DNA from: Opitutia bacterium
GTDB lineage: Bacteria; Verrucomicrobiota; Verrucomicrobiia; Opitutales; Opitutaceae
Direction of reading: 5' to 3'
NCBI GenBank assembly: GCA_947467625.1
Contig: CANIJN010000001.1
Coordinates: forward strand, 1-64,000
DNA: 64,000 nt
Under the pieces are notes generated by a model that was given only the letters and a program-made list of their open reading frames with translations, was not told the origin of the DNA and did no database searches. A program made the translations under genes and the position numbers. This document shows, piece by piece, positions 36,476 to 46,422 of this stretch; the stretch's first letter is position 1, and every line of letters starts with the position of its first letter.

Positions 36476-39036
36476 CACTCGTGCCGCGGATACCTTCGCG
36501 ACAGCTCCGCCTTCACTTTCGGATACTGCTCGCTCCAGAAATTCGTCAGATCATCGGTCACTTGGATCGGCCGGTGATTCGGCGCCAGCACCTCGAACTT
36601 CACCGTCACGCGTCCGTGGCCGATCGTAAATTTCCCCTCGATGCCATACAGTTCTTGGATCCGCGCGCTCATGATCGGCGGGCCATCCTTCGCATAGGTG
36701 AGCCGCGCCTTTCGCCCGTTCCCCATCACGAGTTTCTCGGGTAAATAATCATCGAGCACCGCAAACTGCTCTGCCGTCAGCCAATCCTTCAGCACGGGCA
36801 TCACGGGCTTGTCCTTGATGTCGCGGTAGCCGAGTTCGCCGTAGCAAATCTGCTCGATGAGGGTCGCGCGGTCCGCCTCCGTGATCGGATTCACCTCCAT
36901 TTCAGGAAACCACTCCGCCAGTCGGTTCACGCGCAGAATCCACTGCTCCACTGTTTCGTCCCACGCCTCAAGTTTCAGCCGTCCCGCCAACACTTCTTTC
37001 GTCAGCAACGCCGCCGCCTCGTTCAACGGCGCGTCATCGCTGCTGACCTTCGCCTCCAGCACGAGATCGCGAAACCGCCGCTCGCGCCGCGCGACCACCC
37101 GCTTGATCGTCGCGTCGTAGCTCACGCCTTTCACCTCACGATAATCGTCCGGGAAAATCTCCTGCAACCACGCTTCCTCCACCGCGGTAGCCAGCGTGAG
37201 CAACGTGTTCACCTCGCCGTCGCCGCGCCCAATCTCGCTAATCTCAGCCGCGACGAGCAGCTTCGCCTGCTGGATCACGCTCTCCCGCGCGAGCACGCCC
37301 CGCCGATTGTGCACGAGCTCGCAACGCAACGTCCCCGCGTCGAGCCGTCGAGCCAGCTGGTCGGAAAATCCCGCCAACACGCACTTCCGCACACCCGCGC
37401 CATCGATCTTCCGTTCGCTCACATCGAGCCCTTCTTTCGCCGCGATCTCCAAAAACTGTTCGAACAACGGCCCCACCTGCCGAGCCCCCTGCGCGTGAAT
37501 GCCGAGCCGGCGGCACGCCTCGATCCCGTAGTTCGCTTGGTCTGCATAACGCCACGCCCGCATCATCAGGAAAAAATCGCTCTCGTACTCTTCGCCCAGC
37601 GCATCCTCGCGCGCCTGCTCGACGTCGCGGGCCACTCCTCGGATCAAAAAATTCCGCCCCTGCGTCAGTGCCGCCATCAAGGCCACCGTCCGTACGCAGC
37701 CGCGCTCTTCCGCCGCGAGCAACATGCGCGCATAGCGCGGATGCACCGGGAAGCGCAGCATCTTCCGCCCGACCGCCGTGATCGTTTTCCGCTCTCCGGC
37801 CAACGCGCCCAAGTCCACCAGCAGATTCTCTGCCCGCACGAGCCCCACCGCATCCGGTTTCTCCAGCCACGGGAAATTCATCACATCGTCAATCCCGCTC
37901 GCCTTGAGCGTCAGCACGACCTCCGACAAATCCAACCGCTTCACCTCTGGCAGCTCCTGCGGCGCGCGGTTCGCATGTTCCCGCTCAGCCCACAGCCGCA
38001 CACACACACCCGGCGCGGTACGCCCCGCGCGGCCCGCGCGCTGGTCTGCGCTCGCCACCGAAATTTTCTCGATCATCAACGTGTTGATTCCACGGTGCGG
38101 ATCGAACCGCGCCACGCGCGCCAACCCGCAGTCGATTACCGTCGTCACTCCGTCGATCGTCAGCGATGTCTCCGCCACATTCGTTGAAACAATGATCTTC
38201 CGCGTGGCATACTTCTGCACCGCGCGATCCTGTTGCTCCGGCGGCAACTCCCCGTGCAGCGGATAGCACACAAAATCCCGCAGTCCGCGCGCACCTTGGA
38301 TCGCCTGCACCGTGCGGTTGATCTCATGCGCCCCGGGCATAAACACCAGCATGTCGCCGCCCGCCGACACATCCGCCACCCGCTCGCACTCCGCCGCCGC
38401 CACATCCCACATCGCGTCGTTCTCAAAATTCACCGCCTTCGGCAGATACTCGATCCGCACCGGAAAACTCCGCCCCTGCGACACCAACACGTCCGACGGG
38501 GCCAGATAGTTTTTCAGAATCCCCGCATCCAACGTCGCCGACATCACGATGATTTTGAGGTCGGGCCGCGTCGATTGCTGGATCTGGACCGCGCGCGCCA
38601 GCGAGATATCGCCGTAAAGATGCCGCTCGTGAAACTCATCGAACACGATCGCGCTGATTCCGCGCAGCGTCGCGTCAAACGACATTTGCCGCAGCAGAAT
38701 CCCCTCGGTCACGAAACGAATCCGCGTCCGCTCACTCACCCGCGATTCCAGCCGTATCTGATAACCCACGACTTCACCGAGATTCGTGCCAACCTCCTCC
38801 GCCACGCGCTTCGCCAACATCCGCGCCGCGAGCCGTCGCGGCTGCAACACCACGACTTCGCCCTTCACGGCCCGGCCACCGAGCGCGTCGAGCACTCCGT
38901 GCCGCAGCAACATCTGCGGAATCTGCGTCGACTTCCCCGACCCCGTCGGCGCCTGCACAATCAGCCGACCCTGCGTGCGCAACGAGGCGACAACCGCGGA
39001 CTCAAGTTCGTAGATGGGCAACGCACGTGGATTCAT
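36469..39036 (-). CDS. hrpB: ATP-dependent RNA helicase HrpB
   Basis: 855-aa DEAH-box helicase. Walker A APTGSGKSTQIPQ near residue 35, DEFHERH as the DExH motif, SAT (MSATLDAG), QRAGRAGRTAPG as motif VI. HA2/OB-type region follows and the C-terminus (RPIQVTDDLTNFW..RRYPRHEW) is the HrpB C-terminal domain, distinguishing it from HrpA. Physiological role in bacteria is poorly defined. Start at the ATG at 39036; the frame extends 30 codons upstream into the divergent region without homology. Stop is embedded in a REP-like palindrome. Confidence 0.93.
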   Translation of the reverse strand: MNPRALPIYELESAVVASLRTQGRLIVQAPTGSGKSTQIPQMLLRHGVLDALGGRAVKGEVVVLQPRRLAARMLAKRVAEEVGTNLGEVVGYQIRLESRVSERTRIRFVTEGILLRQMSFDATLRGISAIVFDEFHERHLYGDISLARAVQIQQSTRPDLKIIVMSATLDAGILKNYLAPSDVLVSQGRSFPVRIEYLPKAVNFENDAMWDVAAAECERVADVSAGGDMLVFMPGAHEINRTVQAIQGARGLRDFVCYPLHGELPPEQQDRAVQKYATRKIIVSTNVAETSLTIDGVTTVIDCGLARVARFDPHRGINTLMIEKISVASADQRAGRAGRTAPGVCVRLWAEREHANRAPQELPEVKRLDLSEVVLTLKASGIDDVMNFPWLEKPDAVGLVRAENLLVDLGALAGERKTITAVGRKMLRFPVHPRYARMLLAAEERGCVRTVALMAALTQGRNFLIRGVARDVEQAREDALGEEYESDFFLMMRAWRYADQANYGIEACRRLGIHAQGARQVGPLFEQFLEIAAKEGLDVSERKIDGAGVRKCVLAGFSDQLARRLDAGTLRCELVHNRRGVLARESVIQQAKLLVAAEISEIGRGDGEVNTLLTLATAVEEAWLQEIFPDDYREVKGVSYDATIKRVVARRERRFRDLVLEAKVSSDDAPLNEAAALLTKEVLAGRLKLEAWDETVEQWILRVNRLAEWFPEMEVNPITEADRATLIEQICYGELGYRDIKDKPVMPVLKDWLTAEQFAVLDDYLPEKLVMGNGRKARLTYAKDGPPIMSARIQELYGIEGKFTIGHGRVTVKFEVLAPNHRPIQVTDDLTNFWSEQYPKVKAELSRRYPRHEWR

Positions 39037-39207
39037 CCAAAGCGCGCTACCGTGCCCCCACCCCCGCCGAGGGCAACGCTTTCCCGCCACCCGTGCTTGC
39101 ACCGCAAGCTCACCTTCGCTGGCCACGACCGGTTCCCCTCGCGCGGGCGCGCGCGATTTTCATCCAGACGTTGCGCGCTCGGATATTTTCCTCCGCACTC
39201 ATTAGCC

Positions 39208-40023
39208 ATGCCCGCGCCCATCCAGGCCTTCGCGACCAGCCTCGAGCTCGCCCTCGTGGCCAGTGGCGTCGTGCTGCTGTGGCGACACGTTTTCTCCCCC
39301 ACCGCCCGCGCGCAGACCCGCACGCCGCTTCTGGCCGATTGGGACATCTCGCTGAGCGACTTCTTTCTTTTCCTCTGGATTGTCATTTGCGGCGGGCTTG
39401 TCCTCCCCGTCGTTGCGCAACAGACCGCTCGCGCCTTCGATCTCTCTGCACAGACCAAACTCATCCTCGTCAACGCCGGGTTCCAGGGGGGCATGCTCGC
39501 CGGCGTCGGGATCTACGTGCTGCGCTTCAATCGCAGCCGCCCCCGCCCGGCCTTCGCCTTCACCGCCTCGTTGCTTCCTGGCCTCGCGACGTTTCTCATC
39601 TCCTTACCGCTAGTCGTCGTCGTCGGGCTTCTGTGGACGGGCCTACTGAAACTATGTGGTCTTCCCGTCGAGCCCCAGGACGCCGTCGCGTTTTTCAAAA
39701 AACCGCAGTCCCCCGCACTGCTCGCGACCATGATCGCGCTTGCGGCGCTCGTCGCACCCTTGACGGAGGAGCTGGTTTTCCGGGCCGGGATCTTTCGCTA
39801 CACCCGTACACGGTTGCCGCGCTGGGCAGCCCTCCTCTTCCCCTCCGTATTCTTCGGTGCCCTCCACGCGCACCTCCCGAGCTTTGCTCCGCTCGTAGCA
39901 CTGGGCATCGTTTTCTCCCTCGCCTACGAACGCACGGGTCTCATCGGCACCCCCATCGTGGCCCACGCGCTGTTTAACTCCTACAGCGTTCTGCGCATCT
40001 TCATCGATCCGACCGCCCCCTGA
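39208..40023 (+). CDS. CPBP family intramembrane metalloprotease
   Basis: 271-aa membrane protein with about seven hydrophobic helices. Active-site motifs of the CPBP (Abi/Rce1-like) family: APLTEELVFRAGIFRYTRTR, SVFFGALHAHLP and HALFNSYSVLR. It probably cleaves within membrane substrates; bacterial members are linked to bacteriocin self-immunity or protein maturation. I start at the ATG at 39208; the frame is open almost a kilobase earlier but only as antisense to hrpB. It is three bases upstream of thiL. Second CPBP protein in the window besides the ProA fusion. Confidence 0.88.
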   Translation: MPAPIQAFATSLELALVASGVVLLWRHVFSPTARAQTRTPLLADWDISLSDFFLFLWIVICGGLVLPVVAQQTARAFDLSAQTKLILVNAGFQGGMLAGVGIYVLRFNRSRPRPAFAFTASLLPGLATFLISLPLVVVVGLLWTGLLKLCGLPVEPQDAVAFFKKPQSPALLATMIALAALVAPLTEELVFRAGIFRYTRTRLPRWAALLFPSVFFGALHAHLPSFAPLVALGIVFSLAYERTGLIGTPIVAHALFNSYSVLRIFIDPTAP

Positions 40024-40026
40024 GCC

Positions 40027-41019
40027 ATGCATCCGTTTGCGATCAAATCCGCCGACTCCGTCTCCGCCCTCGGTGAAGAGAAACTTCTCTCCGCCATACG
40101 TCACTGGCTCGGCTCGGCCTCACCGCGCGCACCCTTCGGGATGGGTGACGATTGCGCCGTACTCCCCGCCTCACGTCTCCGCCAACTCATTACGGTCGAC
40201 CCCGTCATCTACCCGCGCCACTTCAACGACGCCGTTCCCCCGCGCGATGTCGGCGCCAAACTCCTCAAACGCAACCTCAGCGATCTCGCTGCCATGGGCG
40301 GACGCCCCACCGCCGCCGTCCTCGCGCTCACCCTCGACGCCCGCACGAGCCTTGCTTGGCTCGAAGAATTCTACCGCGGCCTCGCCGCTTGCGCTCGTCA
40401 CTACCGCGTACCCATCGTCGGCGGCGACATCGCACAGGCCGACGGCACCCTCGCCGCCAGCCTCACCCTCCTCGGCGCAGCCGCTGGCCCCCGTGTCGTC
40501 ACGCGCACCGGCGCGCGCGTCGGCGATGCGATCTACGTCACCGGCGAACTCGGTGCCAGTCTGCCTACCCGCCATCACGTGACGTTTAAGCCCCGTCTCG
40601 CGGAGGGCGCGTGGCTCGCACGCCACTCTGCCGTCCGCGCGATGATGGATCTCAGCGACGGCCTCGCGAAAGATCTCCGCGCCCTTACGCCTCCCCGCAC
40701 CGCGCCATCTCTCGAGGCCACCGCCCTGCCGCTCCGCCGCGGAGCCGACGTCCGCGGTGCCCTCACCGACGGCGAGGACTACGAACTGGTCTTCGCTCTC
40801 GCCGCCCGCACCGACCGCGAGAAATTCGCTCACGCTTGGCAGCGCACCTTTCCCCGCGTCCGTCTGTCGTGCATTGGGAAATTCGTGACCGTCTCCGCGC
40901 TGCCCACGTCGGCCGTCAACCTCGCGAACTACCGGGGTTACGAGCACCTCCGAACTGAAATTAAAGCAACGGGGCGCCCGCTAATGGCGCGGAGCACACT
41001 TCCCCCACCTCCCGTCTGA
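40027..41019 (+). CDS. thiL: Thiamine-monophosphate kinase
   Basis: Phosphorylates thiamine monophosphate to the active cofactor thiamine diphosphate with ATP. PurM-like fold: GMGDDCAVL (metal-binding Asp pair), VDPVIYPRHF, LKRNLSDLAAMGG, GGDIAQADG, AMMDLSDGLAKDL and the C-terminal DGEDYELVFAL. 330 aa, normal. Starts three bases after the CPBP gene and is followed after 39 bases by tsaE, so the three are probably one transcription unit. Confidence 0.93.
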   Translation: MHPFAIKSADSVSALGEEKLLSAIRHWLGSASPRAPFGMGDDCAVLPASRLRQLITVDPVIYPRHFNDAVPPRDVGAKLLKRNLSDLAAMGGRPTAAVLALTLDARTSLAWLEEFYRGLAACARHYRVPIVGGDIAQADGTLAASLTLLGAAAGPRVVTRTGARVGDAIYVTGELGASLPTRHHVTFKPRLAEGAWLARHSAVRAMMDLSDGLAKDLRALTPPRTAPSLEATALPLRRGADVRGALTDGEDYELVFALAARTDREKFAHAWQRTFPRVRLSCIGKFVTVSALPTSAVNLANYRGYEHLRTEIKATGRPLMARSTLPPPPV

Positions 41020-41058
41020 ACTCCGCGCTCTCCGCGTCACCCGCGTCTCAAAAATCCG

Positions 41059-41514
41059 ATGTCGTCCATTTTCGCCCAACTCAGCGCCGGTGTGATCACG
41101 TCCTCCGCCAAGGAGACGCAGGCCCTCGCCAGGGAGTTCGCCGCGGCACTCCCACCCGACGCGACGCTCGCGCTGCACGGTGACTTGGGCGTCGGCAAGA
41201 CCACATTTGTCCAGGGTCTCGCTCGCGGTTTCGGCATCGTCGAGCACGTCACGAGCCCCACGTTCACGATCTTCACCCTTCATCGCGGAACGCGCACCCT
41301 GGTTCACCTCGACGCCTACCGCCTCGACCATGCCGCCCAACTCGACTCGCTCATGCTCGAAGATTTTCTCACCCCACCTTACTGCCTTGCAGTCGAGTGG
41401 CCCGAGAACATCGCGGCATGGCTCCCGCCGACAACCCTCCACCTGGACCTTGGGATCGCCGCTGACGAGCGGCACACGTTACGCCTGCGTGAGACCCCGT
41501 TGCGCTCACGATGA
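41059..41514 (+). CDS. tsaE: tRNA threonylcarbamoyladenosine biosynthesis ATPase TsaE
   Basis: Small P-loop ATPase that drives the TsaBD complex during t6A37 modification of ANN-decoding tRNAs. Walker A is LHGDLGVGKTTFVQGLARG near residue 42. SPTFTIF and HLDAYRLDHAAQLDSLMLEDFL are the TsaE signatures, followed by VEWPEN (YeaZ-contact Trp-Pro-Glu). 151 aa, typical length. Last gene of the CPBP-thiL-tsaE run; convergent with the RGG protein gene beyond a 430-base gap. Confidence 0.95.
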   Translation: MSSIFAQLSAGVITSSAKETQALAREFAAALPPDATLALHGDLGVGKTTFVQGLARGFGIVEHVTSPTFTIFTLHRGTRTLVHLDAYRLDHAAQLDSLMLEDFLTPPYCLAVEWPENIAAWLPPTTLHLDLGIAADERHTLRLRETPLRSR

Positions 41515-41942
41515 GCCCAATGATGGCCTTTTGTCGGAGCCTGCTTGCGGGCGATTCACGATGCAAAAATCGCCTGCCAGAGGCTCCTTACCCCAAGCCG
41601 GTTAAGCCCATCTCAAAAGCAACATGGATTGAGGTCGGAGCCGTCTCCAACGTCAGCGCCACGGTGCCACCTCCTCCCGCTAACGATCGTGACTTTTGCC
41701 TGCCGCACGTTGCCACCACAGGCTGTTGCGCGACGATTGCGATTCAGCGCCAAAGCGGTAGCTGCGAGAGCGGATGGGGTGCTCGCACCCGAGAACGGCA
41801 CGCCCCTTGCCGAAAAAACCGAAATGTGCGATGCCGGAAAACGTCGACCTCGAGTGACATCGTCACCTCAGCGCGTCGATTTCAACGCGCTGAGTTGGAA
41901 GGTAGGCTCCTCAAAAGCGCGCCAATTTTAGCGCGCGCACGC
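41515..41942. other. Convergent intergenic region with REP-like hairpin
   Basis: Between the ends of tsaE (+) and the RGG-protein gene (-). It holds one extragenic palindrome (41536-41587). The remaining 350 bases show no family resemblance; the frame that spans them is proline/arginine-rich and unlikely to be coding. Confidence 0.5.
41536..41587. repeat. REP-like extragenic palindrome, copy 2
   Basis: Imperfect long hairpin: GGAGCCTGCTTGCGGGCG left arm against CGCCTGCCAGAGGCTCC on the right, with GGAGCCT / AGGCTCC perfectly paired at the ends and ATT/AAT near the loop. The first 22 bases match copy 1 at 36440-36461 with one difference. Confidence 0.65.
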
Positions 41943-43922
41943 TCACGCTGAAGGCTCGATCGGCTTGGGAGCTTCCGCAACCGGAGCGACCGCCACGGGA
42001 ACGTCCGCCCCAACCGATGCAGCCACCGGCGCTTCAGCCACGGGCTCAGTTTCGACGACCGCCGCACGCACGGGCGCAGGCTCGGGCGCGGAAACAGGCA
42101 CCTCTGGGAAGTTCTCCGGATCATGCTCCTCGACCTCGACTTCCTTCTTCCGGGCCTCAACCACCGGCGGCGGCGCAAAGAGCCGTCCGTCGATAAATTC
42201 CGTCACGTACCCTTCACGCACCAGCCACATCAGATCGCCTTGCAGGCGGGCGAGCTTGGCACGCTCCTCGATGGTCAGCGTCGACTCAACCGGGGTTGCG
42301 ACCGGGATCGCCTCCGGGGAGGCCGCTCCTTCAGCGGCGGCGGACGTTGCCACCGGCGTGACGTCATTCGCTTTGACCGGAACCGTGATGCCGAGAAACT
42401 TCGTAGCCAGCTCGCTTGCGCGAATCATCGCATGACCCTCGATGAACGAAATGAGCGCTCCGATGCTGTCGGCGAAGGTCTGGCCGGGCACCCGGAACTT
42501 GCGCTTGACCGCGCAAACGTAGGAAACGCCCTTCGAGCCCTTTTTAAAGATCGTGAAATGCTCACGGCGCAAGCGACCGCGCAGCGCATTGGCAGTGTCG
42601 AGCGGGAACTTCCGTTGGCGCTCGAGCGCGCCTTCGACGGCACGACGGATTTCTCCCGGCGGCATCGTCTCGGCAATTTTCCCGTGGAAACGAGCGGTCT
42701 CAGTGGTACGCACGACTTTGTCGCGGGCCTCAGTCAGCAAGAAAACGCGTGCATCCTCGAGCGAATCGAAGCTCGGCACGGCCGGTGCGGCTTCAGTAAC
42801 TGGAGCCGTCGCCGAATCTGCCACGGCTACGCCGTCAGCCGCGGGTGCAGCCTCCGCAGCGTGCACGGAAACCGACGCCGGTTTCGCGGCAGCACCGGAA
42901 AGTTTCCACGTGTAACGGGTGGTTTTCTTCATCTTCTCGAGCCACTGATTCACGACCTCGGGGTCGCGGATGGTCTCGATGCGCCCGCGGAATGCCTCGA
43001 ACGACATGCCCGCTACTTTCGCGGCATGGTGCTGCTGGACGATCTGCGCGTAACGGTGATAGTTCGGCGGCCCGAGCAGCTCACCCGTGATGGTGCACTT
43101 GTTAATGACCTGATAGTTCCCCTTCGGTGGATCGACCTCGACCTCTGCCTTTTCAAAAAATTTATCAAGGTGATTGGCTAACACATGAGCCACGGCCGCA
43201 GCGTCGCTCTCAAAGGGCAAGGCGTCGGGCACGGAGATATGAAACGCGGCCTTGGCCGATTTCGCCGACTCGTCCGCCGCCGGGGCAGTCAATTCAGCGG
43301 TGGGCCGACGGCTCACGACGACCACAAATCGGTCGGTCTTCGCCACGACGGTGCGCGCAATTTCAAAAAGCTCGATCGTGCGGCACGTCTTCCGAATGGT
43401 CTGCACGAGCGTGTTAAAGCTCGTGTCCTCGGGGTAGAACGTCGCACTGAAAAACGGGCTCTCGTAGGGGCCATATTGAACGCGCTCCTGCGGTTCGCCA
43501 CGGCCACCACCGTAGCGCTGACCACCGCCACGGTAGTCACCACCACCGCCACCTCCACCACCACGGTAGTCACCACCGCCGCCACCCTCGCGGCGAGGGC
43601 CGCCGCCGCCGGAATACTCGCGGCGCTCGGGCGCGCCACCACTTGGGGCGGACGGAGCGCTGGGCGCTCCTTCACCAGGACCACCGGGACCGGCCGGTTT
43701 GCGAAAGGCGCGGCGATCGCGGTTCATGGGCGCGCCACCACTCGGCCCATCGCGCCGGTCGTCACGACGCGGGCGGTCAGCGCCCGGATCGCGTTCGCGA
43801 CGATCAGAGGGGGACGCTTTTTCTTGCGTCCATTGCGTGCCGAAACTGAACCCCTGAAGTTGGTTCAGATCGAGTTTGTTGAAATCCGCGGGCGGATTTT
43901 CTTTGGGGGCGTTGTCGTCCAT
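41943..43922 (-). CDS. Large RGG-box protein of unknown function
   Basis: 659 aa, acidic start then a disordered, Arg/Gly/Pro-rich region (residues ~35-155) with RGG/YGG repeats of the DYRGGGGGGGG type. That region gives way to a folded part beginning FFSATFYPEDTSFNTLVQTI. Later parts have helical segments, including HYHRYAQIVQQHHAAKVAG-like and KFPLDTANALRGRLRREHF stretches, and an Ala/Pro/Val/Glu-rich tail. RGG boxes in other proteins bind RNA, so an RNA-binding or ribosome-linked role is plausible but unproven. Proteins of this layout occur in Verrucomicrobia, as I recall. No signal peptide. Confidence 0.75.
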   Translation of the reverse strand: MDDNAPKENPPADFNKLDLNQLQGFSFGTQWTQEKASPSDRRERDPGADRPRRDDRRDGPSGGAPMNRDRRAFRKPAGPGGPGEGAPSAPSAPSGGAPERREYSGGGGPRREGGGGGDYRGGGGGGGGDYRGGGQRYGGGRGEPQERVQYGPYESPFFSATFYPEDTSFNTLVQTIRKTCRTIELFEIARTVVAKTDRFVVVVSRRPTAELTAPAADESAKSAKAAFHISVPDALPFESDAAAVAHVLANHLDKFFEKAEVEVDPPKGNYQVINKCTITGELLGPPNYHRYAQIVQQHHAAKVAGMSFEAFRGRIETIRDPEVVNQWLEKMKKTTRYTWKLSGAAAKPASVSVHAAEAAPAADGVAVADSATAPVTEAAPAVPSFDSLEDARVFLLTEARDKVVRTTETARFHGKIAETMPPGEIRRAVEGALERQRKFPLDTANALRGRLRREHFTIFKKGSKGVSYVCAVKRKFRVPGQTFADSIGALISFIEGHAMIRASELATKFLGITVPVKANDVTPVATSAAAEGAASPEAIPVATPVESTLTIEERAKLARLQGDLMWLVREGYVTEFIDGRLFAPPPVVEARKKEVEVEEHDPENFPEVPVSAPEPAPVRAAVVETEPVAEAPVAASVGADVPVAVAPVAEAPKPIEPSA

Positions 43923-44196
43923 GTAGTCCGAAAATCCCGCCGAAGCGGGACGTGTGTTAGTAGCTAATTGGTGCGTGACCGTTCGTAATCAAAACGCGAT
44001 GTCCGCAGCTCCCCTGAGGGGTGGCAAGCAGTTTTCCGACGGAGCCACGACGATTAACGATATCGTCGAACCCCGCAGGGCCGCCAATAATGATCGGTTT
44101 CCTTTCCTCGCTGAGCGGTTGTGCCCTTGATTTTGCCGCCGGGTCTTTCAATACAATCTGCGTGACCACTCCCCATTTCCCGTCTGCACACCACTC

Positions 44197-45234
44197 ATGA
44201 AAGCCCTCCTTCTCACTGCTCCGAGTACGCTCGCCATCGTCGATTTTCCCACGCCAGCCATTGCTGGCGACGAAGTTCTGGTGCGTATCCACGCCTGCGG
44301 TATCTGCGGCAGCGACTTTCACGGGTGGGATGGCTCTTCTGGTCGACGCCAAGCGCCGCTGATCATGGGCCATGAGGCCTCGGGAGAAATCGTCGCCACC
44401 GGTCCCCGCGTTGAAAAGTGGCACGCCGGCGATCGCGTGACGTTCGACTCCACGATTTACTGCGGCGTCTGCCACTTCTGCTGCCAAGGCCAGATTAACC
44501 TGTGCGAAAATCGCCGCGTCGTGGGCGTCTCGCCCAATGAGTATAAACAACACGGCGCCTTCGCCGAATTTGTCGCCGTGCCCTCGCGAATTCTCTACCG
44601 ACTGCCCGAAACGTTACCCTTCGATCAAGCCGCGATGATCGAGCCGGTCTCCATCGCCGTGCACGCCGTACAACGCATCAAAATCACCGCCACGGATACC
44701 GTCGTGGTGGTCGGCAGCGGGATGATCGGATTGCTTGTTATTCAGGCTCTGCGATGGGCGGGAGCGAAACGCATCGTCGCAGTGGACCTCGCCGAGAATC
44801 GCCTCACGCTCGCCCGCCAGCTCGGCGCGACGCACACGTTCAATCCGTCGACCAGCGACGTGGCCGCCGAGGTGGCCCGACTCACCGAGGGACTCGGAGC
44901 TGATGCCGCTTTCGAAGTCGTGGGCCTTACCCCGACCGTCAATCTCGCAATTGGCGTTCTCAAACGGAGCGGTTCCTGCGTACTCGTCGGCAACCTCTCG
45001 CCGAAAACGCAGGACTTTCCCCTTCAGGCTGTGGTCACGAAAGAACTCACCGTGACGGGCACGTGCTCCAGTGCCGGCGAATATCCCTTGTGCCTCGATC
45101 TGATCGCGCGCGGCGTGATCGACGTAAAGCCCATGATCGAAACCGTTGCGCCGCTCGAAGACGGCGCCGCGTGGTTCGAAAAACTGAGCGCCAAGGACGG
45201 CGGCAAATACATGAAGGTCATTTTGCAACCCTGA
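44197..45234 (+). CDS. Zinc-binding alcohol dehydrogenase (polyol dehydrogenase-like)
   Basis: 345-aa medium-chain dehydrogenase/reductase. Catalytic zinc ligands are in CGICGSDFHG and GHEASGEIV; structural-zinc cysteines in CGVCHFCCQGQINLCENRR; NAD-binding VVVGSGMIGLLVIQALRWAGA; preference for NAD suggested by Asp in AVDLAENR. Looks like sorbitol/galactitol-phosphate-type dehydrogenases. It is transcribed divergently from the RGG-protein gene; a possible TACAAT -10 box lies about 44150. Substrate not known. Confidence 0.87.
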   Translation: MKALLLTAPSTLAIVDFPTPAIAGDEVLVRIHACGICGSDFHGWDGSSGRRQAPLIMGHEASGEIVATGPRVEKWHAGDRVTFDSTIYCGVCHFCCQGQINLCENRRVVGVSPNEYKQHGAFAEFVAVPSRILYRLPETLPFDQAAMIEPVSIAVHAVQRIKITATDTVVVVGSGMIGLLVIQALRWAGAKRIVAVDLAENRLTLARQLGATHTFNPSTSDVAAEVARLTEGLGADAAFEVVGLTPTVNLAIGVLKRSGSCVLVGNLSPKTQDFPLQAVVTKELTVTGTCSSAGEYPLCLDLIARGVIDVKPMIETVAPLEDGAAWFEKLSAKDGGKYMKVILQP

Positions 45235-46422
45235 GCGCGACCTCCGCCCGCTCGCGACCGATGTTCCCCGCTCGCTGCTGCCCCCATCGCGATTTTTCAG
45301 AGGAAAATAGTCCGGGCTGACATCCTCTCTTCGGATATTCTTTGCCCCCGAGTCTTTGGCGGACGTATCCCATGCGCTACTACGACGTGAGGACAACACC
45401 TCGGGCTACCGCTCGCAGACGACGCGCAAATCTACGCGTGGCGGTAAGCTCACCCAGTGAAAATCCCCCCGCCACGCAGGTGAGCGAGTGCTCACTGCTC
45501 GCGCTGTTCGTCGCCCAGAAGGCCCTTGAGCATTACCGGGGAACGCCGATCCGCGACCCACTCACGAACACCTTCGAAAAACTCTCCGCTGGGTTTCGAC
45601 TCAGGCGAGTTTTTCCCACGCGGGCAGCGATGCGGTGCTGAGCTCCAGGGAGATCGAGTTCACCGCTCGGCAACCGCAGAGCACAACGGCAGCGGCGCGC
45701 CGGATGCAGCCAGACCACCTCGCGATCCAGAAACAAACCACGTATCCCATGGTCCACTATGCTCATCGTGAAGCCCTGAGGACCTTTCCGGTAATACGTA
45801 TCCGTAATCTAAACATTTCAGATCGGCAGTTTACGAAGCCCTGCGAGTTTTCGCCGGAAACGTCTCAAGCGAAATCCTGCGGGGCCTTGGTCGGAACCGG
45901 CGAGCGCCCGATGATATAACACCCGATGATCGTCCACGTCACGTCCACCGCGGCGGCGCAGATCCGCGAGCGATTTTGGCACGCGACAACGCGAGCCCGC
46001 GAGTTGCCCGGTGGTCGGCTGGCCCTGCGCTTGCATCTCAATAGCCTCGCTGAAACTCGACGCTGGGGCATGGGCCGAGCCTCTCAGCGGATCCGATCCA
46101 CGTGAAAATCCCGTTTTCTTCCAGCCCGCTTCAGCAGCCCCAACCAGCGCGGTGGGCGTGTCGGGCCGGGCGGCGCAAAACGGTTTCACCAGCGGAATGC
46201 ACTTCAGGCGTGCGTCGGAGGCACGCCGACCGTTTCCCATGGTTCCGAGATGAGCCGGAAGCCCGGGATGCACTTCATGAGGTGCCGCTCCATTTTTGCG
46301 TTCGCCACGATGGCAGAGACTGTTTCCTTCACCTTCCATTGTCCGCCCCCGCCCCGTCGCGATAGATCCTCACCGGTCCACCGCGTCCCAATTTCCCCTC
46401 GTTTGCCTTACCCGATTTTTCC
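45235..46422. other. 1.2-kb stretch without a supportable gene
   Basis: No frame on either strand shows a family, signal peptide or good start. Codon-biased but interrupted pieces occur on the minus strand (about 45530-45770 and 45820-46340), suggesting decayed genes. Inverted ATTACCGG / CCGGTAAT words at about 45533 and 45787 flank the first piece. The 3' part must contain the promoter of the TonB-receptor gene. Confidence 0.4.

Noticed and set aside
38233-39207. 5' extension of the CPBP frame by 325 codons
   Set aside because: It is antisense to hrpB and His/Arg-rich; the CPBP family starts at the ATG at 39208.
43957-44553. 198-codon minus-strand frame upstream of the RGG-protein gene
   Set aside because: Antisense to the alcohol dehydrogenase start and spans the divergent promoter region.
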